Notes: a model not told the origin generated them from the letters alone. Shown: positions 7,799-14,707, counted from the stretch's first letter. The stretch: 18,319 nt of DNA from an uncultured Collinsella sp. (GCA_902493515.1 CABUPE010000041.1:1-18319); one strand, 5' to 3'. Program-made: numbers and translations.

Positions 7799-7833
7799 AT
7801 GTCTAGGAAGTTCTTTTTAGAGGAGGAAATGTA

Positions 7834-9723
7834 ATGAACGGAGTTTTGCTCATGGTTGTGGCCGCGGCGGTGCTCGCCTGCGGCTATCTGGGCTACGGCC
7901 GCTGGCTGGCCAACAAGTGGGGCGTTGACAAAGAGGCCCTCACGCCGGCCAAGCGCATGAAGGACGGCAAGAGCTTCTCGCCCGTCTCCGCCTTCACCGC
8001 GTTCTCGCACCAGTTCAGCTCGATCTGCGGTGCTGGCCCCGTCACGGGTACGATCGTCGCCATGGCCTTTGGCTGGCTGCCCGTCGTGCTCTGGGTCCTC
8101 GTCGGCGGCATCTTCTTTGGTGCCGTCCACGACTTTGGTGCCCTGTACGCTTCGATGAAGAACAACGGCAAGTCGCTCGCTCAGCTCATCGAGAAGTACA
8201 TCGGCAAGACCGGCCGTCGCCTGTTCCTGCTGTTCTGCTGGCTGTTCTGCATCATCGTCATCGCCGCTTTCACCGACATGGTCTGCAAGACGTTCATGTT
8301 CACCCCGGCCGTTGACGCTTCTGGTGCTGCTACCGGTGCCATCGACTTCACCAAGTCCTATGCCGCCGGCTGCGCTGGTACCATTTCCATCCTGTTCACC
8401 TTCGTCGCTATCGCCTTTGGTTGGGCCCAGAAGAAGTTCAACCTCACCGGCGCTGCCGAGTTCGTCACTGGCGTTGTCCTCATGGTTCTCATGTTCGCCG
8501 TCGGCATGCAGTTCCCGGTCTACCTGGATAAGTTCCAGTGGTTCGCCGTCGTCATGGTCTACCTGGTCTTCGCTGGCGCTATGCCCATCCAGATGCTCAA
8601 GACCCCGCGTGACTACCTCACTTCCATCATGATGATCGTCATGATCGTCTGCGCTGTCCTCGGCATCGTCGTCCTGGGCGTCAACGGTCAGGCCACTATC
8701 ACCGCTCCGGTCTTCACCGGCTTCTCCACTGCCTCCGGCATGATGTTCCCGGTCCTGTTCGTCTCCGTTGCCTGCGGCGCTCTCTCCGGTTTCCACAGCC
8801 TCGTTTCTTCCGGCACCTCTTCCAAGCAGGTCGAGAAGGAGCAGGACGCCGTCAAGGTCGGTTACGGCGCAATGATCGTCGAGTCCTTCGTCGGCATCCT
8901 TGCCATCATCGTTGCCGGCATCATGTTCTCCGATATGAACACCGCCGGTACCGGCGCCCTCAACGCCGGTGTCGCTTCCACCCCGTTCCAGATCTTCGCC
9001 GCTGGCATCTCCCGCGGTATGCAGGCCTTCGGTGTTGACGGCACGCTCGCTACCGTCTTTATGACCATGAACGTCTCCGCTCTGGCCCTGACCTCGCTCG
9101 ACGCCGTCGCCCGCATCGCCCGCACTTCGTTCTCCGAGTTCTTTGCCCAGACCAACGATGCCCTGGCCATCGAGTCCAAGGCCGGCTACATGAAGGTCCT
9201 CGGCAACCCCTGGTTCGCCACGGTCGTTACCCTGCTTCCCGGTCTCGCCCTCGCTTTTGGTGGCTATGCCAACATCTGGCCGCTCTTTGGTGCTTCCAAC
9301 CAGCTGCTCGGCGGCATGACCATGATCACCCTCGCCGTGTTCTGCAAGTGTACCGGCCGCAAGGGCTGGATGCTCTACGTGCCCGTCGTCTTCCTGCTCT
9401 GCTGCACCTTCACCTCGCTGGTCCAGAGCGCCATGGGCTGCATGGCCGCTGTCCAGGCTTACGGCTTCTTCGGCACCATCCCGGCTACCGCCACCACGGC
9501 CGCCGTCTCCGTCGCCGCCACCAAGGGCCTGCAGCTTGTCTTCGCCGTCCTGCTGATGGTCCTGGGCCTCATCGTCGCCGTCAACTGCCTCAAGGAGCTC
9601 TTCGGCAAGGAGGCCGGTTCCATGCCCGACGAGGAGCCCGAGTGGTCCGAGATGGGCAAGGCCGAGTACGGCCGCGCCGCTGCCGCTGAGGCTCCTGCCG
9701 ACGCCGAGGCCGCCAAGGCTTAG
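7834..9723 (+). CDS. cstA: CstA-family membrane transporter (carbon starvation / peptide or pyruvate uptake)
   Basis: A 629-residue integral membrane protein of the CstA/BtsT family. E. coli members were linked first to peptide uptake and later to proton-coupled pyruvate uptake, so the substrate here cannot be fixed from sequence. The conserved block SHQFSSICGAGPVTGTIVA and then FFGAVHDFGALYASMKNNG identify the family. Many hydrophobic segments follow to about residue 590, then an acidic, Ala-rich cytoplasmic tail. It is somewhat shorter than the roughly 700-residue E. coli proteins. AGGAGG lies 7 nt before the ATG. Codons end in C far more than in the flanking genes (GTC, ATC, CTC, TTC, ACC), which points to very high expression. 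The leader terminator suggests it is controlled after initiation. Confidence 0.92.
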   Translation: MNGVLLMVVAAAVLACGYLGYGRWLANKWGVDKEALTPAKRMKDGKSFSPVSAFTAFSHQFSSICGAGPVTGTIVAMAFGWLPVVLWVLVGGIFFGAVHDFGALYASMKNNGKSLAQLIEKYIGKTGRRLFLLFCWLFCIIVIAAFTDMVCKTFMFTPAVDASGAATGAIDFTKSYAAGCAGTISILFTFVAIAFGWAQKKFNLTGAAEFVTGVVLMVLMFAVGMQFPVYLDKFQWFAVVMVYLVFAGAMPIQMLKTPRDYLTSIMMIVMIVCAVLGIVVLGVNGQATITAPVFTGFSTASGMMFPVLFVSVACGALSGFHSLVSSGTSSKQVEKEQDAVKVGYGAMIVESFVGILAIIVAGIMFSDMNTAGTGALNAGVASTPFQIFAAGISRGMQAFGVDGTLATVFMTMNVSALALTSLDAVARIARTSFSEFFAQTNDALAIESKAGYMKVLGNPWFATVVTLLPGLALAFGGYANIWPLFGASNQLLGGMTMITLAVFCKCTGRKGWMLYVPVVFLLCCTFTSLVQSAMGCMAAVQAYGFFGTIPATATTAAVSVAATKGLQLVFAVLLMVLGLIVAVNCLKELFGKEAGSMPDEEPEWSEMGKAEYGRAAAAEAPADAEAAKA

Positions 9724-9765
9724 TCGACCTGACGAGTTGAACGTCACATCTATATGACTCGGAAA

Positions 9766-9802
9766 GACCGGGTCCGCGACTTCGCGGGCTCGGTCCTTTT
9801 TT
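9766..9802 (+). terminator. Intrinsic terminator of cstA
   Basis: GACCGGGTCCGCG (9766-9778), loop ACTT, CGCGGGCTCGGTC (9783-9795), 13 pairs with two G-U, then C and six T. It ends the cstA transcript 43 nt after its stop codon. Confidence 0.93.
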
Positions 9803-9843
9803 CATGCAAAAGCTGGTGACGCTCGAGTGTTCTCGCAGATGTT

Positions 9844-9895
9844 TTGCGTGGATAAGGGCGTGCGTTGTACCATATAGACGTATATGTGTACATAT
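9844..9895 (+). promoter_or_regulatory. Promoter region with overlapping palindromes before the Toprim-protein gene
   Basis: A plausible promoter is TTGCGT (9844-9849), 18 bp, TACCAT (9868-9873). Directly after it lie two overlapping inverted repeats: CATATA (9871-9876) with TATATG (9881-9886), and ATATGT (9882-9887) with ACATAT (9890-9895). The repeated CATAT half-site at or just past the start of transcription looks like a repressor operator. The downstream protein has a winged-helix-like N terminus, so self-regulation is possible but unproven. Confidence 0.5.
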
Positions 9896-9907
9896 GAAAG
9901 GGGCCCC

Positions 9908-12082
9908 GTGGCCAAGACGGTATATTCCGATAACCAAAATAATGTCGATGCCCTGGCTGAACGTCTGAGCAGCCAGACGTCGCTTTCTGCCGAGCGTGCC
10001 AAGCTGGTTGCCTACGACCTGCTCTGCCGCAAGGCGCTCAAGATTAAGTCGAGTGCGCTGGCGCAGATTTTCCGCTCCGTCGATAAGGAATGTGACACCA
10101 AGGCGATGCGCGATGAGCTTATCGCGGCAAAAATCGTGACAAAGATCGAGGGTAGCGGCATTAACGGGCGCCCGGCGTTCTATACCATCAATGCCGAGAT
10201 CAGCGATGTCCAGGAACAACCTACCGAGTCCGTCGAAGACTTTGTCGTCGAGGATTCTGCTGACGTGCCTGCTGTGGAAGAAGTTGCTCCGCGCGAGCAT
10301 GTCGATACCGATGAGTTGCTCGATGAGAACGTCGTGCGTGCCTTTACGGCCAAGGCAGGACGCGGCGGTTTTGGCGGAGGTGGCAAGCGCGATGCGCAGC
10401 GCCGCGCCCAGCAGGAGCGCTTCCGTCGCGCCGTTGCTCGAAAGGGCGAGACGGATGCCGAGGCTGTTGAGACCGAGGTTGCTGCCGAGTCGCAGAAGCC
10501 CACGAAGGAGCAAAAGCCCGTGGAGGCCCAAGAGCCCAAGCGCCGTCGCGGTGCTCACTTTAAGGCTGCACAGCAGGATGCCGCGCGTGAGGTCGAAGAG
10601 TCTTCTGAGGTTGCAGACGATGTTGAGGAGTCTGCCAAGAAAGCTCCGGGTTCGTGTCGTCCCGGCCGCGGTTTTGCGGGACGCGCGTATCCCGTAAAGC
10701 GTCAGGAGAAGGGCGAGTCGGTTTCGACCACCCAGGACGAGAAGGCCGTTGAGCCGGCGGCTCGCGAGCAAAAGCCTGTTGAGCCGCAGCTTGAGGTTGA
10801 TGCCGAGGCCAAGGGTCAGCAGCCTACTGATGAGCAGACGGAGCGGGGCGCGTCGAGCAAGCCTCGCCGCCGTCGCCATCGTGGGGGCCGCAGTTCCCAT
10901 GCCGAGACTGCAACCGAGAAGACCACGCCGCAGAACGAGGATGCGAAGGCCGAGGTTTCTTCGGGGCAGCCTAAGCGCCAGCCGGCGAAGGAGAGCAAGT
11001 TCGATCGTCCGCAGAAGCAGGCGTCTATGCCGAAGCACGAGCGCAATTCCCAAGGCGATTCTAAGCGCAAGTCTCAGAAGAAGCCGGAGTCTGCCGCAGC
11101 AGATACTGCTGCCCAGCAGCCCAAGTCGTCCGTCCACGGCGAGGTCTCGGCGTTTGCCCTTGCCCGCGTTTTAGGCAGGCAGCTGCTCAAGGTTGTCCCT
11201 ACGCCTACGGCGCTCTCTAAGATCAAGGAGCAGCAGACACAGATCGTAAAGGTCGAGGGCAAGGACGGCAAAAAGGCTCCGCAGCGCACTCAGCACAACG
11301 AGATGTCCAACCGCAAGATTGCCGAGGAAATCGCAATCATCCAGGCCTGGATCGAGCAGAACCGAGGTGCCGATACGCCGGTTGCCTCGCGCCGCCAGCG
11401 TGCCTACCAGATCTTTAACGACGAGAAGGCTTTTGACGGCAAGCACGGTGAGCGCCTGATCAGGCGTATGACCGAAAAGGGCATCAGCATGCAGGCGATC
11501 AAGGTCGCGCCCAATCGCCCCGTGCACTTTACGGGTTTCTTTACGCTGGGCGCCGACAAGCCGTTCATTATGGTCGAGAACCTGGACACCTACGACGAGA
11601 TCGTCAAGCTGCTGCGTGGCCGCAAGCACGCCAAGCTCTTTGGCATCAAGGTGGGCGGCGTGATTTTTGGCGGCGGATGCAAGGCGAGCGTCTCGCATGC
11701 CCTGGACGATTATCTGGCCGAGATTGGCTATCGCTTTAACTACGTCTACTACGTGGGCGATATCGATCGCGAGGGTGCGCGCATCGTCGAGCAGGCTCGC
11801 AATGCCAATGTGGTTGAGATTCGTCTGCATGCCGGCATGTACCGCGCCATGCTCGCCGAGCATAAGCGTCGCGTGAAGGCCGGCGGAGAGTGCGAGCCCG
11901 CGGCTGCCAACCAGGGCGTGCCGCAGAACCTGGCGGCGACGATCAAGGATCTGCCCATGGTTACGCGCGTGCAGTTCCGCAATGTGCTGCGCGAGGGCGG
12001 GCGCATTCCGCAGGAGATTCTGATGACCGCCGACTATCGGGATGGCGACTCGGGAAGCTTCGACCGCATGCTGAACAACTAG
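9908..12082 (+). CDS. Solo JetD/DUF2220-like Toprim-domain protein with winged-helix-like N terminus and basic linker
   Basis: A 724-residue protein in three parts. Residues 1 to about 97 look like a winged helix. Residues about 98-405 are low-complexity, rich in Lys, Arg, Glu, Gln and Pro, with GRGGFGGGG and PRRRRHRGGR patches, likely disordered and able to bind nucleic acid. Residues about 408-724 resemble the C-terminal domain of JetD (DUF2220), a Toprim fold: IMVENLDTYDEI supplies the conserved Glu557, then VIFGGGCKASVSHAL, then YYVGDIDREGARI with Asp618 and Asp620. Late RIPQE resembles the LEQE segment of JetD. In JetD this domain cuts plasmid DNA within the Wadjet defence complex. None of JetA, JetB or JetC is nearby, so this is not Wadjet. 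The start is GTG 9908, served by AAAGGGG; the in-frame ATG at 9884 has no ribosome-binding site and lies in the palindromes. Family call is from motifs only; exact function unknown. Confidence 0.7.
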   Translation: MAKTVYSDNQNNVDALAERLSSQTSLSAERAKLVAYDLLCRKALKIKSSALAQIFRSVDKECDTKAMRDELIAAKIVTKIEGSGINGRPAFYTINAEISDVQEQPTESVEDFVVEDSADVPAVEEVAPREHVDTDELLDENVVRAFTAKAGRGGFGGGGKRDAQRRAQQERFRRAVARKGETDAEAVETEVAAESQKPTKEQKPVEAQEPKRRRGAHFKAAQQDAAREVEESSEVADDVEESAKKAPGSCRPGRGFAGRAYPVKRQEKGESVSTTQDEKAVEPAAREQKPVEPQLEVDAEAKGQQPTDEQTERGASSKPRRRRHRGGRSSHAETATEKTTPQNEDAKAEVSSGQPKRQPAKESKFDRPQKQASMPKHERNSQGDSKRKSQKKPESAAADTAAQQPKSSVHGEVSAFALARVLGRQLLKVVPTPTALSKIKEQQTQIVKVEGKDGKKAPQRTQHNEMSNRKIAEEIAIIQAWIEQNRGADTPVASRRQRAYQIFNDEKAFDGKHGERLIRRMTEKGISMQAIKVAPNRPVHFTGFFTLGADKPFIMVENLDTYDEIVKLLRGRKHAKLFGIKVGGVIFGGGCKASVSHALDDYLAEIGYRFNYVYYVGDIDREGARIVEQARNANVVEIRLHAGMYRAMLAEHKRRVKAGGECEPAAANQGVPQNLAATIKDLPMVTRVQFRNVLREGGRIPQEILMTADYRDGDSGSFDRMLNN

Positions 12083-12085
12083 GGA

Positions 12086-12218
12086 CGCGTGGCCCCGGCG
12101 GGCCGGGCATTAAGTTTGCTGCTCTACAGTCCTGCGCAAGACGAAGGCCACATTAAGTGGCCTTCTTTGCGTGCGGAACTCGCGACAAACTTAATGCCCG
12201 GCCCGCCGGGGCCACGCG
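12086..12218 (+). repeat. Hairpin element, copy 2: perfect 33-bp inverted repeat
   Basis: Arms 12086-12118 and 12186-12218 pair perfectly over 33 bases (outer end CGCGTGGCCCC, inner end TTAAGTTTG). The 69 bases at 12118-12186 match 7079-7147 of copy 1 at all but three positions. The arms, in contrast, differ from copy 1 at five of the 19 bases nearest the core and by length changes further out, always matched in the opposite arm. The element begins three bases after the stop codon of the Toprim protein. No T-run follows. Confidence 0.9.
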
Positions 12219-12276
12219 GCACTTGGTTGTCGCAAGCGGCTCGCTTTTCGGAACTGGGCTGATATTTTCTAGATGT

Positions 12277-12312
12277 AAGGCGCCCTTGGTCCTAATGGGC
12301 CTGGGGCGCCTT
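12277..12312 (+). other. Strong GC-rich hairpin
   Basis: AAGGCGCCC (12277-12285) pairs with GGGCGCCTT (12304-12312), and inside it GGTCC (12288-12292) pairs with GGGCC (12297-12301) around a TAAT loop. Only TTT follows after CGCG, so it is at best a weak terminator for the Toprim gene, or part of a small RNA. Confidence 0.55.
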
Positions 12313-12327
12313 CGCGTTTCCTCGGCT

Positions 12328-12362
12328 CCGCACCCTTGCGGGTTCGAATCCCTCCGCTTGCT
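12328..12362 (+). other. tRNA T-arm-like fragment
   Basis: GGGTTCGAATCCCTCCG (12340-12356) has the form of a tRNA T arm and is identical to the T arm and beginning of the 3' acceptor strand of the tRNA-Gln gene nearby, but on the opposite strand. It is preceded by a small hairpin, CCGCA, CCCT, TGCGG. I could not fold an anticodon arm, D arm or proper acceptor stem upstream, so it is not an intact tRNA. It may be a tRNA remnant or an old integration scar. Confidence 0.4.
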
Positions 12363-12364
12363 CA

Positions 12365-12410
12365 CAAGAAAAGCCTCCCGATCGGCTATGCGTTCGAGAG
12401 GCTTGTTTCT
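12365..12410. terminator. Bidirectional terminator after tRNA-Gln
   Basis: AAGCCTC (12371-12377) pairs with GAGGCTT (12398-12404), extended by AAGAAA with TTTCTT. On the minus strand it is followed by TTCTTG and ends the tRNA-Gln transcript; on the plus strand GTTTCTTT follows and would end transcripts from the left. Confidence 0.7.
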
Positions 12411-12411
12411 T

Positions 12412-12486
12412 TGGCTGGGACGGAGGGATTCGAACCCCCAACAGCCGGCACCAAAAACCGGAGTTCTACCGTTGAACTACGTCCCA
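12412..12486 (-). tRNA. tRNA-Gln: tRNA-Gln (anticodon UUG)
   Basis: Read on the minus strand it folds as a full cloverleaf. The acceptor stem is TGGGACG with CGTCCCA, followed by discriminator G and an encoded CCA. The D arm holds GTTC...GAAC around AACGGTA. The anticodon stem CCGGT/GCCGG closes the loop TTTTGGT, which gives anticodon TTG. The T arm contains GGTTCGAATCC. A U1-A72 pair and G73 are expected for a glutamine tRNA. Confidence 0.95.
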
Positions 12487-12517
12487 ATGTGTGGTGTTGC
12501 CCAAAAGCAACTCGTTT

Positions 12518-12546
12518 AGTTTACCTAATCTGCGAGGGCATCGCAA
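12518..12546 (-). promoter_or_regulatory. Promoter of tRNA-Gln inside the end of the preceding gene
   Basis: On the minus strand TTGCGA (12546-12541), a 17-bp spacer and TAAACT (12523-12518) lie so that transcription would begin about 25 nt before the tRNA. The -35 box falls within the last codons of the peptidoglycan-binding protein gene. Read-through from that gene is also possible. Confidence 0.5.
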
Positions 12547-13430
12547 ACGCCATCGAGCAGGCGTACGGCGAGTGTCTGCGCGTCGCTGGCCGTGAAGGTG
12601 CCGTTGTAGCGCGTCATGCCCGTGAGCTCAATGCGAATGCGTGCCGGCTTCTGCTGCGCGGCGACATTGGCAGTGCGGATGCGCTGGGCCAGGTTGTGGC
12701 ACTCGGCGAGGGCAATCGTGGCGCGCGGTGCGGCGTCGGCGGGCAGCTCGTCGCTTGCGATCTCGAGCACCAGGTCAACGTCGGTTGGGACCTCGGAGTC
12801 GCAGAGCATCATGCCGCTGTTGTCGGTCGTTGCCGTGGCGATATTCCACATGCGCGACGCAACACTGCGTGCGATGGGGTCCTCGCCGATAACGGCAATC
12901 TGGAAGCGCTCGAGCACGTTGGCGGCGCGAGCAAAACCGATACGGGACTCGGCTTCGGTGACCGAGGGCTTGCCCTCCCACACATGGTGCAGGCGGTTGA
13001 TGTAGGCGTAGGTGTCCTGGAAGGCCATGCCGTCGGCAAACAGGCCGACATTTTCCTGGAACTGCTGCAGGGCGGCCTCGGTATGCGGACCAAAGTAGCC
13101 GTCGTCTTCGCCACAGGCAAAGCCCAAAACGTTGAGAGCGCGCTGCAGGGCCTGCACATCGGCGCCATGGAAATTGGGCATGCGCAGATAGAGAGTGCGG
13201 TCGCCCAGCTTATACGAAGCGTCTACAAGGGCGCTCCAGCAGGGGATATCGACGGCATGACCGGCAGCAAGGCCGCTGTCGAGCCTGAAGGTGCTGACGG
13301 CCTGCTCAGTGGTGGCTCCAAAGTACTTGTCGGTGACTTCGGCGGCATCAATCGTGTAGCCGAGCTGCAGGAGACGAGACTGCACGTCCTCGACGGCTGC
13401 TCCTTGCATGCCCGTTGTAATAGGTTCCAT
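12525..13430 (-). CDS. Protein with two peptidoglycan-binding domains and an unassigned C-terminal domain
   Basis: A 301-residue protein. Two PG_binding_1 type repeats are visible: about 3-55 (GAAVEDVQSRLLQLGY ... YFGATTEQAVSTFR) and about 85-140 (GADVQALQRALNVLGF ... YFGPHTEAALQQFQ). The remaining 150 residues alternate strands and helices (FQIAVIGED, VDLVLEIASDE, CHNLAQRIRTANVAA, RIRIELTGM). This resembles the layout of CwlM-like proteins, where such repeats precede an amidase_3 domain, but I see none of the zinc-binding His/Glu residues. There is no signal peptide or membrane segment, so it is probably cytoplasmic, perhaps a regulator of wall synthesis rather than a hydrolase. AAAGGGG lies 7 nt before the ATG. 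The stop is 38 nt from tRNA-Gln. Confidence 0.75.
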   Translation of the reverse strand: MEPITTGMQGAAVEDVQSRLLQLGYTIDAAEVTDKYFGATTEQAVSTFRLDSGLAAGHAVDIPCWSALVDASYKLGDRTLYLRMPNFHGADVQALQRALNVLGFACGEDDGYFGPHTEAALQQFQENVGLFADGMAFQDTYAYINRLHHVWEGKPSVTEAESRIGFARAANVLERFQIAVIGEDPIARSVASRMWNIATATTDNSGMMLCDSEVPTDVDLVLEIASDELPADAAPRATIALAECHNLAQRIRTANVAAQQKPARIRIELTGMTRYNGTFTASDAQTLAVRLLDGVCDALAD

Positions 13431-13568
13431 GAACGAACCCCTTTCGGCGTACCATTCGTACTATTTGAGCGTCTGTCGGATAGACAACGCAAAGGGATGC
13501 ATAAACATGCACTCAACAGTGTAGCAAGTTGTGCCTAAATACGCTGCTGACAGGTTTTATAACCCCCG

Positions 13569-14594
13569 TTAGTTAAGGCGCTCCACAAAGAAATCTGCCA
13601 TGGAGAGGAACAGCTCGCGTGCGTGCGGATCAAGCTCAACGTTCTCGATGGCCGCTTTGGCCTTAGCGGTCAGGTCGAGCGCGTAAGTGTGGGCGTAATC
13701 GATGGAGCCGGTCTCCTGGAAGATCTCCACGGCGCGTGCGAGCTGCGCGGGATCATCGGTGCCTGAGGAAAGAATCGCCTCGACCTCGTCGTGGTGGCGC
13801 TCATCAGAGAGGGCGTGTACGGCGACAAGCGTGCGCTTGCCCTCGGTGATGTCGGTGCGGAAGTCCTTGTTGGCGGCTTCCTTAGTGCCGACAAGGTTGA
13901 GCAGGTCGTCCTGAATCTGAAAGGCGAGGCCTGTGTGTAGGCCAAAGGCGCGCAGCGCTTCGATTTGCTCATCGCTGCCGCCGCCGATAATGGCTCCGGT
14001 GGCAAGCGGCGTGGCTCCGCTGTAAAACGCGGTCTTGTGCGTCGCCATGTCCAGGTAGTCATCAACCGAGATATCAAAGCGCCCGTCACGGACCCAACCC
14101 AGGTCGAGCGCTTGGCCCTCGATGGTGCGGACGATCATCTCGGTAAGCTCGTGGAGCACGCGCAGCTTCACGTCGGACTCCAGCGTAGGGTCGTCGAGAA
14201 CCGTCTTGGTGACCATGGTGAGCGCCAGGTCGCCACAATTGATGGCAAGGCCCGTGCCCTCGGTAAGGTGCATGCAGGGCTTGCCTCGACGAAGCTGTCC
14301 GTTGTCGGCGATGTCGTCGTGGATCAGCGCGCCCGACTGGAAATGCTCGATGGCTGCCGCGGCGCTGCGGGCGCTCTCAAAGCTACCGCCCACTGCGGTT
14401 GCGGCGAGCATGCAGATAAGCGGGCGGTGGCGCTTGCCGGCGTTGGCCGTAAAAGCCGAGAGCGGCGCATACAGGTAGCGCTCGATATCGGCAGAGGTCG
14501 CCTGTCCGTCAAAGAACGTGGCCAGATAGTCGTTAATCTGGTCAAAGTGCTGGGCTAAAAAGCTGGTAAACGGACTGGACACGGGTTCTCGCAT
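13569..14594 (-). CDS. Polyprenyl diphosphate synthase (trans-isoprenyl diphosphate synthase)
   Basis: Condenses isopentenyl diphosphate with an allylic diphosphate to make prenyl chains for menaquinone or undecaprenyl precursors. At 341 residues it has the usual length. GKRHRPL (53-59) is the substrate-binding region; the first Asp-rich motif is DDIAD (93-97) followed by LRRGKP; THKT (185-188) and GLAFQIQDDLLN (222-233) follow, then KDFRTDITEGKRT. The second Asp-rich motif ends in Asn233 instead of Asp, a variant seen in working enzymes. Chain length cannot be told. An in-frame ATG at 14633 would add 13 residues but lies within a palindrome and lacks a ribosome-binding site; the ATG at 14594 agrees better with the family, though its own site is weak. 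Confidence 0.9.
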   Translation of the reverse strand: MREPVSSPFTSFLAQHFDQINDYLATFFDGQATSADIERYLYAPLSAFTANAGKRHRPLICMLAATAVGGSFESARSAAAAIEHFQSGALIHDDIADNGQLRRGKPCMHLTEGTGLAINCGDLALTMVTKTVLDDPTLESDVKLRVLHELTEMIVRTIEGQALDLGWVRDGRFDISVDDYLDMATHKTAFYSGATPLATGAIIGGGSDEQIEALRAFGLHTGLAFQIQDDLLNLVGTKEAANKDFRTDITEGKRTLVAVHALSDERHHDEVEAILSSGTDDPAQLARAVEIFQETGSIDYAHTYALDLTAKAKAAIENVELDPHARELFLSMADFFVERLN

Positions 14595-14615
14595 TCTTTC
14601 TGAGGTTGCATTGGT

Positions 14616-14638
14616 GCAATATGCAGACAACATATTGC
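14616..14638 (-). promoter_or_regulatory. Palindrome ahead of the polyprenyl synthase gene
   Basis: GCAATATG (14616-14623) and CATATTGC (14631-14638) form a perfect 8-bp inverted repeat with a 7-bp spacer, 21 bp upstream of the chosen start. The size and symmetry suit an operator for a dimeric regulator, or the stem of a leader hairpin. No clear promoter boxes could be fixed around it. Confidence 0.45.
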
Positions 14639-14707
14639 CACATCAGGGCGTTTGGCGCGGCAGTTTTGGCGATTTAGGACAACGGGCGTGCGTTTGATGG
14701 AGCGCGC

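Noticed and set aside
7675..9747. A 690-residue open frame on the minus strand opposite cstA
   Set aside because: It mirrors cstA's strong C-ending codon bias, is made of Gly/Asp/Glu/Ala-rich low-complexity sequence with no domain, and has no promoter or ribosome-binding site.
9590..11137. A 515-residue minus-strand frame across the cstA end and the Toprim gene
   Set aside because: It crosses a terminator and a promoter on the other strand and is Leu/Arg-rich as expected for an antisense shadow.
9908..12082. Calling the Toprim protein part of a Wadjet defence system
   Set aside because: JetA, JetB and JetC are absent; the flanking genes are cstA and a tRNA, and the N-terminal two thirds differ from JetD.
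12272..12362. An intact class II tRNA (Ser, Leu or Sec) on the plus strand
   Set aside because: No 7- or 8-bp acceptor stem, D arm or anticodon arm can be formed with the T-arm-like sequence.
12336..13538. A 400-residue plus-strand frame running through tRNA-Gln and opposite the peptidoglycan-binding gene
   Set aside because: It starts in the T-arm-like fragment, reads across the tRNA gene, and has no recognisable domain; the minus-strand gene has clear domains and a ribosome-binding site.
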